Assembly (NCBI GenBank): GCA_963678375.2
Contig: OY782831.1
Coordinates: 1,550,001 to 1,614,000, forward strand
Length of the DNA stretch: 64,000 bases
Direction of reading: 5' to 3'
Source of the DNA: JAEKNW01 sp963678375
GTDB taxonomy: Bacteria; Cloacimonadota; Cloacimonadia; Cloacimonadales; JAFGVF01
Shown here: positions 8,307-15,914 of the stretch, piece by piece
Numbering within the stretch: position 1 is the first letter of the stretch
How the letters are laid out: every line of letters begins with the position of its first letter
Notes under the pieces: model-generated
The model's database searches: none
What the model was told of the DNA's origin: nothing
The model's input: the letters and a program-made list of their open reading frames with translations, nothing else
Translations under genes and position numbers: made by a program

Positions 8307-9538
8307 TATTTCTCCTTTATTGAAGCTTGGAATAGTTTTTCACAATGTTTAATTGTTGCTGAAATATCATGAGAATAGATATAATCCCAACCTAACCACA
8401 TGAATTTATTTCCCTTGGGAATTCTGTTATCTACATCTGGATTTACACTTGGGAATAGTCCACTATGAGCTAAGACTTGTCCTACTTGTTTAGACGCTAA
8501 GAAATCTACTAGTGGGGTTAATTCCTGCTTCCTCTCGATTTTAGTTAGCATAAAGATAGGACTTATAATAGCTCCATCCTGAGGCCAAACAGCCTTCATT
8601 GTAGAGTTTTCTTTGACCATTTTAGTAAAGAAATAGGGCATAATGGTTATGATTGGCTTATTATTACTTTTCTTTTCACTTTTTACCATCTGAGAAGGAT
8701 GAAGTGATTCTAACAATGAACGTCCTAATTTAACCACCCCATCATCTCCATATTTCTCAAAAATGTTGAGAAGAATACCGTTAAACAAATCAAAATCACC
8801 TACTGGAAGAGAAACTTTGTTTTCAAACTCAGGCTTCATGATATCTTGCCAAGTTCTAGGAATTTGCCTATCTCCTAATTCATTAGTATTTATGAGGAAG
8901 ACTGCAGGAACTACCCCAAGCAGGGAAAAGTGTTCCATAGGATCTTTAAGATTGAGTCCTGTGAAGATTTCATTATACTCTTCAATAGGTGAGAAGTCGG
9001 AAAAAATACCTTGGTCTTTAAACTTCCCAAACATCTCAAGATCAAAGAACATATCAAATCCTGCTGAGATAAATATATCCGGTAAATCACTAGGATTATT
9101 AACTTCTTTAACATGCTTTTCAATCCAATCAACCCCCATTGAAGCAGCTTTAAGTTCAGATTCAACTTCTATTCCATACTCTTGCTTAAAAGTCTTAGTA
9201 AAGCTATTAAACTTCTCCATCAAGGGTATTCTAACTGGACATGGCAAAGCACCAACAACCTTAATAGCTTCTTTATTATTACTTAATCTATTTTCACTAA
9301 GTGAAACATCCGGATTATTACTTTCACCTTCTATAGCATCTATTAATATAGAAGTAAATGTATCATAATCGATTTGTTTAAGCATTAGAGCTGTTCTAAG
9401 CGAAATTGCTTTGGCAAAAACCTGTCTCTTGTTTTCATCATCCATTTGAGGAAAACCATTAGATGTGAATACAGAAATAGTTTGAGGATATTTCTCGACT
9501 ATTGATAGAAGTGAATCTGTGGCTTGAAAATATGGCAT
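8306..9538 (-). CDS. Cytosolic ABC substrate-binding-like protein with DUF1858-like N-terminus
   Basis: This 410-aa protein shows two parts. Residues ~1-75 form a small helical module resembling DUF1858 (DSLLSIVEKYPQTISVFTSNGF), without the usual cysteine. Residues ~95-405 resemble periplasmic substrate-binding proteins of the iron/spermidine class (ending SNKQVGQVLAHSGLFPSV-like). No signal peptide or lipobox is present, so the protein should stay in the cytoplasm. That is odd for a binding protein and fits the missing permease. It lies 14 bp after the cupin gene and overlaps the GTPase gene by one base. It may carry a metal or cofactor inside the cell (inference). Confidence 0.75.
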   Translation of the reverse strand: MPYFQATDSLLSIVEKYPQTISVFTSNGFPQMDDENKRQVFAKAISLRTALMLKQIDYDTFTSILIDAIEGESNNPDVSLSENRLSNNKEAIKVVGALPCPVRIPLMEKFNSFTKTFKQEYGIEVESELKAASMGVDWIEKHVKEVNNPSDLPDIFISAGFDMFFDLEMFGKFKDQGIFSDFSPIEEYNEIFTGLNLKDPMEHFSLLGVVPAVFLINTNELGDRQIPRTWQDIMKPEFENKVSLPVGDFDLFNGILLNIFEKYGDDGVVKLGRSLLESLHPSQMVKSEKKSNNKPIITIMPYFFTKMVKENSTMKAVWPQDGAIISPIFMLTKIERKQELTPLVDFLASKQVGQVLAHSGLFPSVNPDVDNRIPKGNKFMWLGWDYIYSHDISATIKHCEKLFQASIKEK

Positions 9539-9552
9539 GTCTTTTCCTTTTC

Positions 9553-9894
9553 CTATTTGATAAATTTAGATGGACTTGTAGGTCTAGGTAATTTAGAAAC
9601 TAATACTCTGACAAGGCTATCTGTTTCATTATATATGCAATGGACAATCTCTTTAGGAGATTCAATTACATCATCTTCTTTAACTTGCACTCTCTCTTCA
9701 CCTATCATAATGGTAGGTCTGCCTTCTAAGACATAGAACAAGGCATCTACAGGGGTTATATGTGGCTTTAAGGATTCTCCAGCCTTTAGTAAGATATGAT
9801 TAACTTGGGCATACTCACTATTATAGACTTGTTTAACATCAACACCATGAGCTGTCTTATATTCTTTCTCTTCTCTAAAGTTTGTAATTTTCAT
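9553..9894 (-). CDS. Small cupin-domain protein
   Basis: This 113-aa protein is a single cupin barrel. The segment LKPHITPVDALFYVLEGRPTI matches cupin motif 1 with a reduced set of metal ligands, and DDVIESPKEIVHCIYNE matches motif 2. It is the first gene of the cassette, preceded by GGAGAAAAG and by a perfect inverted repeat at 9918-9937. Cupins of this size often bind small ligands or a metal; the substrate cannot be told. Confidence 0.8.
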   Translation of the reverse strand: MKITNFREEKEYKTAHGVDVKQVYNSEYAQVNHILLKAGESLKPHITPVDALFYVLEGRPTIMIGEERVQVKEDDVIESPKEIVHCIYNETDSLVRVLVSKLPRPTSPSKFIK

Positions 9895-9917
9895 AATCTT
9901 TTCTCCTTTATATATAT

Positions 9918-9937
9918 TTAGGTACTATAATACCTAA
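9918..9937. promoter_or_regulatory. Operator-like palindrome upstream of the cupin operon
   Basis: TTAGGTA-CTATAA-TACCTAA is a perfect 7-bp inverted repeat with a 6-bp spacer. A near-identical 17-bp core occurs upstream of the Rrf2 gene at 10393-10409 (one mismatch). It is the likely binding site of the Rrf2 regulator. Confidence 0.65.
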
Positions 9938-9956
9938 TTAAGACTAAAAAAATATC

Positions 9957-10358
9957 TTACATAAAATCTGCTAAATGCATATCTTTAAATCTATCATAAA
10001 TCTTCTTGGTTGCTTGGGCAACTTCTGCATCAATTATGCAGGTCCTAAATACACAATGTGTCTTACCAAAAGGGCAACCAGTAACTTCTATTTCTCCCTC
10101 AAAAAGCTCGATTATCTCTAAGAAAGAGACATGCTTTGGTGACCTTGATAATTCAAAACCACCTTGAGGGCCTCTAACGGAATGGACTATCCCAGCGCGA
10201 GTTAACTTCTGGAATATCTTAGCTAGATGAGCTTCTGAAGCATTCAAAACCTTAGCAATCTCTTTTACACTAACCCTATCAGGTGTCTTAGATGCAATAT
10301 GGACTAAGCCATGCAAAGCTAAGTAGGTAGCTTCAGATAAATTTAATAATTTACTCAT
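9957..10358 (-). CDS. Rrf2-family Fe-S transcription regulator (NsrR/IscR-like)
   Basis: This 133-aa protein has an N-terminal winged helix (~1-65, with the helix-turn-helix around VKEIAKVLNASEAHLAKIFQKL) and the wing RGPQGGFELSR typical of Rrf2. Three cysteines, C95, C102 and C107 (C-x6-C-x4-C), match the Fe-S ligand region of NsrR and IscR. NsrR members sense NO through their cluster, which fits the hcp neighbourhood. A GAGGAAAAG site precedes the start. Shared palindromes in front of this gene and of the cupin gene suggest autoregulation and control of the cassette. NsrR, IscR or a new subgroup cannot be separated by eye. Confidence 0.88.
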   Translation of the reverse strand: MSKLLNLSEATYLALHGLVHIASKTPDRVSVKEIAKVLNASEAHLAKIFQKLTRAGIVHSVRGPQGGFELSRSPKHVSFLEIIELFEGEIEVTGCPFGKTHCVFRTCIIDAEVAQATKKIYDRFKDMHLADFM

Positions 10359-10392
10359 CTTTTCCTCTTTTTACTTTTCTTATTTTTATTCT

Positions 10393-10418
10393 GGTACTAC
10401 AATACCTAATTGGTATTA
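10393..10418. promoter_or_regulatory. Operator-like site upstream of the Rrf2 gene
   Basis: GGTACTACAATACCTAA (10393-10409) repeats the core of the site at 9918-9937. It overlaps a second inverted repeat, AATACC-TAATT-GGTATT (10402-10418). The site lies about 35-60 bp upstream of the Rrf2 start. Confidence 0.6.
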
Positions 10419-10511
10419 TCTGTCAAATGTTTTTTTAATTTTTTTCTATTTAGTGGCGTGAATGCCTCTATAATGGTATTTGTGCCTCTATGTTATAATG
10501 TGAAAACTGGA

Positions 10512-10763
10512 CTATCTTAAGTTTGATTTATGCTTAACCCAAAGAAGCTTATAGAAAAAATCAAAAACTATAGCAACAATAAAAGCTGTTAAAATAGGTC
10601 CCAAGATAATCAAACTCCAATGCATGATAGGAAGAGAGAATGTTCCTGTAAGAGAATATGTCCAATGGATAATAACTGCTAGTCTGATTACATATGTAAT
10701 AATAAAGACAATTTTAGCAGGAAGTGAGATTGCTGATTTGAAAGGACGAATAAAGTTAAGCAT
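10512..10763 (-). CDS. Small two-helix membrane protein, paralogue 1
   Basis: This 83-aa protein has two hydrophobic helices (~residues 15-35 and 47-70) and a basic tail. It shares with the next two genes the pattern KI(V/I)FI(I)TY(V/I)I in helix 1 and FxxxFxYxL(L/F) near the end of helix 2. Weak RBS (AGGAAA, long spacing). I do not recognise the family. Confidence 0.6.
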   Translation of the reverse strand: MLNFIRPFKSAISLPAKIVFIITYVIRLAVIIHWTYSLTGTFSLPIMHWSLIILGPILTAFIVAIVFDFFYKLLWVKHKSNLR

Positions 10764-10791
10764 GGATATAATATTTCCTTATTCGTACTTT

Positions 10792-11028
10792 TTACAAGTT
10801 AGATTTATTTCTAAACAAATTATAGATAAATTCAAAGAGAAAAGTTACAATAAAGGATAGAGCTAAAGCAATAATTATATCGTACAAAAGGAAGATTTGA
10901 AAGTTGGTAATTGATATTGAAAAAGAAATGATGTAAGTAATAATGAAAATAATTTTACCAAAGAAACTAAATAGTTGAAGAAAATTTCTGCTTGTTTCAC
11001 CAGCAGATTTTCGATATCCATGTAACAT
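10792..11028 (-). CDS. Small two-helix membrane protein, paralogue 2
   Basis: This 78-aa protein has helices at ~residues 22-45 and ~48-70, ending in LFRNKSNL, very like the tail HKSNLR of paralogue 1. AGGAG lies seven bases before the start. A TTGACA-N16-TGATAT promoter is on the minus strand at 11083-11056. It is probably transcribed with paralogue 1, which begins 28 bp downstream. Confidence 0.7.
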   Translation of the reverse strand: MLHGYRKSAGETSRNFLQLFSFFGKIIFIITYIISFSISITNFQIFLLYDIIIALALSFIVTFLFEFIYNLFRNKSNL

Positions 11029-11055
11029 AATTGACTCCTAAATTATTTTGACCAA

Positions 11056-11083
11056 ATATCAAATAATTGTAAAATTATGTCAA
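11056..11083 (-). promoter_or_regulatory. Sigma70-like promoter of the small membrane protein pair
   Basis: TTGACA and TGATAT are separated by 16 bases, about 28 bp upstream of the start at 11028. Confidence 0.5.
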
Positions 11084-11283
11084 GGAGAAAACACCATACA
11101 AAGACTTCTAGTGTAATATACTATGGCTAAATCATCAACTTGTTTATCTTTACAAGATAAAAAAGCTACTGTTTTCCAGCAATATTTTATATTCACCTTT
11201 CTTTGATTGCTACTCTCTCTTTTAACTATTGGATATCTAAGAGCAGACTAACAATAAAGGAATGATAAAATGGTATTTTAAGA

Positions 11284-11475
11284 TTAAACCAAATAACACA
11301 GTATGCTTTTGTGATTAGCGCTATATTCTTCTGTAAAAGTGAGATCCATAATTCTCCAGAATATATATATTATGCATTTCTTGTGGAATCACCCCCTGCA
11401 GCCACCTCAAAGAGGGGACTTTGCTAGAATAATCTGCTCTTTTCACGAAAGCTCTACTACACTATCTGAGTTAAA
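11284..11475 (-). repeat. Diverged dispersed sequence with a short conserved reading frame, copy 1
   Basis: This stretch is recognisably similar on the same strand to 29690-29850. Shared blocks include GCAGATTATTCTAGCAAA and TATATATATTC followed by a reading frame starting at 11349 (MDLTFTEEYSANHKSILCYLV, then stop). The other copy reads MEVTFAESYRANHK. It may be the remnant of a gene or a small-peptide gene. The remainder of 11029-11533 shows no gene. Confidence 0.5.
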
Positions 11476-11533
11476 CAACAGTTTTGTCCTTAATAATATT
11501 ATATAGTAACTCAAAAACATAAGCAATGTTGCA

Positions 11534-11755
11534 TTAATTATACCTTCTCCTAACAAAATTACAGATGAACTCAAAAAGATAAGTAACAGCAAAAGGAATT
11601 CCTAGCAAGAGAAAAGGTAGATAGTAATAGAGAACTATTTTGTATTGCCAAAAGAAAAATATTGATATTATAAGAGATAAGAAGAATACAATTTTACCTA
11701 ATCCGCTAATTGATGAAAAAAAACTATGAAAAAGCTCACGTATCTTAAAAAACAT
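11534..11755 (-). CDS. Small two-helix membrane protein, paralogue 3
   Basis: This 73-aa protein is almost wholly hydrophobic with two helices and a basic end (FVRRRYN). It shares GKIVFFLSLIIS and AVTYLFEFICNF with paralogue 2 (GKIIFIITYIIS and IVTFLFEFIYNL). AGGAG lies seven bases upstream of the ATG. Function unknown. The 389-bp gap after it (11756-12144) is AT-rich without a gene. Confidence 0.7.
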   Translation of the reverse strand: MFFKIRELFHSFFSSISGLGKIVFFLSLIISIFFFWQYKIVLYYYLPFLLLGIPFAVTYLFEFICNFVRRRYN

Positions 11756-12060
11756 TATTAACTCCTTATTAAGTTATCAAATGCAATGTAGAAGTTAAAG
11801 ATAAAATTTGTCAATAAAAAAATGAGGATCATGATTGTGATTTCTTAACAATGGTCAAATATCAAGTCATCTTAGATTACATCTCTTCATAGTTTAAGAG
11901 ATCTTAATTAAGATTTGAGATTATGACATGATTCAGCTTTAAGTCAATATTGTCACATAAGCAAATTAAAAGCATAGTTTATCGTTGACTACTTTATCCT
12001 AGTGGAGAGAAAGTAAACTGTGCAAATTAAGATAATATTCTCAGTTCATAATGATTTAAG

Positions 12061-12079
12061 AAAAACATATTGACGAAAA
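12061..12079 (+). promoter_or_regulatory. 19-bp promoter-proximal motif shared with coaX
   Basis: AAAAACATATTGACGAAAA occurs here and identically at 15071-15089 upstream of coaX. TTGACG is a good -35 box, and a weak -10 (TTTAAT) follows after 17 bases here. Confidence 0.5.
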
Positions 12080-12144
12080 CACTAAGGATTATTTTAATAG
12101 TCTCAAAGTTAACACTGTTAAATAAAAAATTTAAGGATAAAAAT

Positions 12145-14952
12145 ATGAAAATTTCAAGAAGTTTATCTATAATTATATGTCTAATTGTTTTTTTAGTTCT
12201 AACAAATTGTAGTGATGACAATACTACAAAACCAAAGCAAGTATCTCAACCAACATTTTCACATGAAGCAGGTTCATACAGTGAAGTAATTGAAATTGAT
12301 ATTGAAACTTCTACACCAGATGCTGTGATAAGATATAGTACCGACGGTAGTGATCCTACTGAAAATTCAAGTCTTTACTCTATACCATTAAGAATAAGAG
12401 AAACTACTCTTATTAAAGCTAAAGCATATAGGAATAATTATAGACCAAGTTTAACATCACAAGTAAATTATGTGATTAATTTACCCTTGGCACCCGTTCC
12501 TACTTTTTCACCATCTGGTGGAACTTACAATCAAGCACAGGAAGTCACAATAAATTGTGAACTAGAGGATGCTGAAATTAGATATAGCATAGATGGAACT
12601 ATACCTAGTCAAACTTCTCTCTTATATACCCAACCTATAATTATAAGTGAGAACACTACTTTAAAAGCAAGAGCCTTTAATGAAAACTATCAAGCTAGTC
12701 CTATTGTAGAAACTCTGTATGAGTTCGAGACACTTGTAGTTGCTAATCCAGCCTTTAATCCACCAGCAGGAACTTACAACCAGGCTCAAGAAGTAACTAT
12801 TACTTGTCAAACCCAAGGAGCTGAGATAAGATATAGTCTTGATGGCTCAAATCCAACAGAAACTTCTTTACTCTATGCAAATCCGATTAGTATCAGTGAA
12901 GATACTACTTTGAAAGCAAGAGCCTTTAAAGAAAACTATCAGGCTAGTCAAGTGATAGAAGCTGTTTATGAATTTGAGACACTTGTAGTTGCTAATCCAG
13001 CATTTAATCCACCAGCAGGAACTTACAGCCAGGCTCAAGAAGTAACTATTACTTGTCAAACCCAAGGAGCTGAGATAAGATATAGTCTTGATGGCTCAAA
13101 TCCAACAGAAACTTCTTTACTCTATGCAAATCCGATTAGTATCAGTGAAGATACTACTTTGAAAGCAAGAGCATTTAAAGATAACTATCAGGCTAGTCAA
13201 GTGATAGAAGCTGTGTATGAATTTGAGACACTTGTAGTTGCTAATCCAGCCTTTAATCCACCAGCAGGAACTTACAACCAGCCCCAAGAGGTAACTATTA
13301 CTTGTCAAACCCAAGGAGCTGAGATAAGATATAGTCTTGATGGCTCAAATCCAACAGAAACTTCTTTACTCTATACAGATCCGATTAGTATAAATGAAGA
13401 TACTACTTTGAAAGCAAGAGCCTTTAAAGAAAACTATCAGGCTAGTCAGGTGATAGAAGCTGTGTATGAATTTGAGACACTTGTAGTTGCTAATCCAGCC
13501 TTTAATCCACCAGCAGGTATTTATACTGAAGCTCAGAATGTTTCTATTACTTGCCAAACCCAAGGAGCTGAGATAAGATATAGTCTTGATGGCTCAAATC
13601 CAACAGAAACTTCTTTACTCTATACAGATCCGATTAGTATAAATGAAGATACTACTTTGAAAGCAAGAGCATTTAAAGAAAACTATCAGGCTAGTCAGGT
13701 GATAGAAGCTGTGTATGAATTTGAGACACTTGTAGTTGCTAATCCAGTATTTAATCCACCAGCAGGAACTTACAGCCAGGCTCAAGACGTAACTATTACT
13801 TGTCAAACCCAAGGAGCTGAGATAAGATATAGTCTTGATGGCTCTAATCCAACAGAAACTTCTTTACTTTATACAAATCCAATTAGTATCAGTGAGGATA
13901 CTACTTTGAAAGCAAGAGCATTTAAAGAAAACTATCAAGCTAGTCAGGTAGTAGAAGCAGTGTATGAGTTCGAGACACTTGTCGTTGCTAACCCGACTTT
14001 TAATCCTCCATCTGGAATTTATACTGAAGCTCAGAATGTTTTCATAATATGCCAAACCCAAGGAGCTGAAATTAGATACAGTCTTGATGAGAGTGAACCT
14101 ACAGAATCGTCATTATTATATACAGGACCAATAAATATAAGTGAAGATGCAACCTTAAAAGCAAGAGCTTATAAAGAGGGCTATCTCCCAAGTCAAGTTA
14201 TGACTTCATATTATAATATTGATAATGGCCAAAGTGGTTTAATGATTTATGTTCCTGGTGGAACATTTACCATGGGAAGAACAACAGGAACAGGTAGTAC
14301 GGATGAGCTACCAACACATGAGGTTACGTTAAACTCTTTTTACATTAGTAAGTTCGAAGTAACTCAAGCAGAATATGAAGCTATAATTGGATCAAATCCC
14401 TCTAGTAATTATGGTATTGGAGATGACTATCCTGTTAATAATGTGAGCTGGTATTCTGCACTAACTTATTGTAATGAGTTAAGTATAGCTGAAGGACTAA
14501 CTCCTTGTTATGATTTAGAAACTTATACTTGTGATTTTACAGCTAATGGCTATAGATTACCAACCGAGGCTGAGTGGGAATATGCAGCAAGAGGTGGAGC
14601 AAATGATAGTGGTTATATTTATTCAGGTTCGAATGACTTAAATAGCGTGGGTTGGAATATGGATAATTCTGGTAATACTAGTCATCCAGTGGGAGGAAAA
14701 GCTCCAAACATACTGGGCATATACGATATGTCTGGAAATGTATGGGAAATCTGTTATGATAGATACGCCGCTTATGACTCAGAACCTCAAGTAAATCCTA
14801 CAGGACCTAGTACAGGTAATACAAACGTCTATCGAGGAGGGAGTTGGTTTAACGGTAGCTATCATTGCAGAATATTTAAGAGAAATAGCAGCTCATTATC
14901 TTTAGCATCTTTAAATGTAGGTTTTAGATTAGTAAGAAGTAGTATTGAGTAA
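12145..14952 (+). CDS. Lipoprotein with eight ~83-aa repeats and FGE-sulfatase-like C-terminal domain
   Basis: The start at 12145 has AAGGAT upstream and gives a lipoprotein signal ending in LTNC (C22), so the mature protein is probably anchored in the outer or inner membrane. The protein is 935 aa. Residues ~36-697 are eight tandem copies of a chitobiase/FN3-associated type repeat (pattern PxF-PxxGxY-QEVTI-AEIRYSxDGSxPTxxSLLY-ISEDTTLKARAF). Repeats 3-7 are nearly identical at DNA level with a 249-bp period from 12742. Residues ~698-933 form a formylglycine-generating-enzyme/SUMF1-like domain (VPGGTFTMGR, RLPTEAEWEYAARGG, GNVWEI, YRGGSWF, GFRLVR). The Cys pair needed for true FGE activity is not evident, so it may be a binding domain. 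Confidence 0.85.
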   Translation: MKISRSLSIIICLIVFLVLTNCSDDNTTKPKQVSQPTFSHEAGSYSEVIEIDIETSTPDAVIRYSTDGSDPTENSSLYSIPLRIRETTLIKAKAYRNNYRPSLTSQVNYVINLPLAPVPTFSPSGGTYNQAQEVTINCELEDAEIRYSIDGTIPSQTSLLYTQPIIISENTTLKARAFNENYQASPIVETLYEFETLVVANPAFNPPAGTYNQAQEVTITCQTQGAEIRYSLDGSNPTETSLLYANPISISEDTTLKARAFKENYQASQVIEAVYEFETLVVANPAFNPPAGTYSQAQEVTITCQTQGAEIRYSLDGSNPTETSLLYANPISISEDTTLKARAFKDNYQASQVIEAVYEFETLVVANPAFNPPAGTYNQPQEVTITCQTQGAEIRYSLDGSNPTETSLLYTDPISINEDTTLKARAFKENYQASQVIEAVYEFETLVVANPAFNPPAGIYTEAQNVSITCQTQGAEIRYSLDGSNPTETSLLYTDPISINEDTTLKARAFKENYQASQVIEAVYEFETLVVANPVFNPPAGTYSQAQDVTITCQTQGAEIRYSLDGSNPTETSLLYTNPISISEDTTLKARAFKENYQASQVVEAVYEFETLVVANPTFNPPSGIYTEAQNVFIICQTQGAEIRYSLDESEPTESSLLYTGPINISEDATLKARAYKEGYLPSQVMTSYYNIDNGQSGLMIYVPGGTFTMGRTTGTGSTDELPTHEVTLNSFYISKFEVTQAEYEAIIGSNPSSNYGIGDDYPVNNVSWYSALTYCNELSIAEGLTPCYDLETYTCDFTANGYRLPTEAEWEYAARGGANDSGYIYSGSNDLNSVGWNMDNSGNTSHPVGGKAPNILGIYDMSGNVWEICYDRYAAYDSEPQVNPTGPSTGNTNVYRGGSWFNGSYHCRIFKRNSSSLSLASLNVGFRLVRSSIE
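12742..14235. repeat. Six 249-bp tandem repeats inside the lipoprotein gene
   Basis: Units start at 12742, 12991, 13240, 13489, 13738 and 13987, each 249 bp (83 codons). Units 1-5 differ at few positions, which implies recent duplication or ongoing conversion. Unit 6 and the two units before 12742 are more diverged. Confidence 0.9.
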
Positions 14953-14976
14953 AATTTAAAATAATAAATTAGAAAA

Positions 14977-15031
14977 TTTAGAAAGGGATTCGATTAACTA
15001 AATATTTTTAAACTCCGAATCCCTTTCTAAA
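14977..15031 (+). terminator. 16-bp perfect inverted repeat after the lipoprotein gene
   Basis: TTTAGAAAGGGATTCG (14977-14992) pairs perfectly with CGAATCCCTTTCTAAA (15016-15031) around a 23-base AT-rich loop. There is no strong T-run after it, so it may terminate weakly or protect the 3' end. Confidence 0.5.
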
Positions 15032-15070
15032 CTTTAGTAAATGAATATAACTATCAGGTTATCAAATTGA

Positions 15071-15089
15071 AAAAACATATTGACGAAAA
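15071..15089 (+). promoter_or_regulatory. 19-bp motif with -35 box upstream of coaX
   Basis: This is identical to 12061-12079. TTGACG is 35-40 bp before the coaX start. No good -10 is obvious. Confidence 0.45.
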
Positions 15090-15119
15090 TTTTATCTTAA
15101 ATAAGTCTGAATTCAATAT

Positions 15120-15896
15120 ATGAAAAATAGAATAATTGTTATAGATATTGGAAATACAAACCTAGTTATTGGGCTTTATGATAATGACTTGTTACTTTCT
15201 TCATGGCGGATTCACACTGATAAAAATCGCACAGAAGATGAGTATTTTGTTGTCATATCATCATTGCTTTTATCGATTAAGGAGGATATAGGGAATATTG
15301 CTATAGCTGTTTTATCGTCAGTGGTTCCGCAGTTAAATAGAGTGATTCGTAAAATGTTTGAGAAATATTTTAACTGCAAATTTATTCAAGTTAATTCTGA
15401 AACGGAATTGAATCTAAAGTTCTTAGTTCCTGATTACAGTCATATTGGAGCTGATTTATTAGTAAATGCTTATTCTTCAATCAATAAATATCAGACAAAT
15501 ACAATTGTCTGTGATTTAGGCACAGCAACTACAATTCAATTGACAGGTAGGGATGGCACATTTTATGGTGCTTCCATAATTCCAGGAGTAAAAAGTTCTT
15601 CAAATTTGCTATTTGAGAAAGCTTCTCAGTTAGCAGATATTAAGTTGGAACGACCTAAGCAGATCTTAGGGAATACTACTAAAGATGCCCTTCTTTCGGG
15701 GATTATAAATGGACACGCCTTCATTTTAGATGGATTCATTCGTAAGATTAAAGCTGAATACAAGCTTGAAGAATATAAAACTATAGCCACTGGAGGTATT
15801 GCAAAATTGATTTGTAGCTGTTCACAAGAAGTTGAGATTATTGATGATTCATTAATCTTAGACGGATTGAACCTTATTGGTAAAAATATTAAATAA
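15120..15896 (+). CDS. coaX: Type III pantothenate kinase
   Basis: This 258-aa enzyme phosphorylates pantothenate in the first step of coenzyme A synthesis. The N-terminal phosphate-binding motif DIGNTN(L)VIG, the middle motif PDYSHIGADLLVNA and the DLGTATTIQ motif are all present, as is GGIAK(L) near the end. Length is normal. The start shows no strong ribosome-binding site. It ends 18 bp before sprA and is probably co-transcribed with it. Confidence 0.95.
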   Translation: MKNRIIVIDIGNTNLVIGLYDNDLLLSSWRIHTDKNRTEDEYFVVISSLLLSIKEDIGNIAIAVLSSVVPQLNRVIRKMFEKYFNCKFIQVNSETELNLKFLVPDYSHIGADLLVNAYSSINKYQTNTIVCDLGTATTIQLTGRDGTFYGASIIPGVKSSSNLLFEKASQLADIKLERPKQILGNTTKDALLSGIINGHAFILDGFIRKIKAEYKLEEYKTIATGGIAKLICSCSQEVEIIDDSLILDGLNLIGKNIK

Positions 15897-15914
15897 TAAT
15901 TAGGATTGTATTTA

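Noticed and set aside
12868..14061. Five similar 65-codon frames on the minus strand
   Set aside because: They are antisense shadows of the 249-bp coding repeats of the lipoprotein gene.
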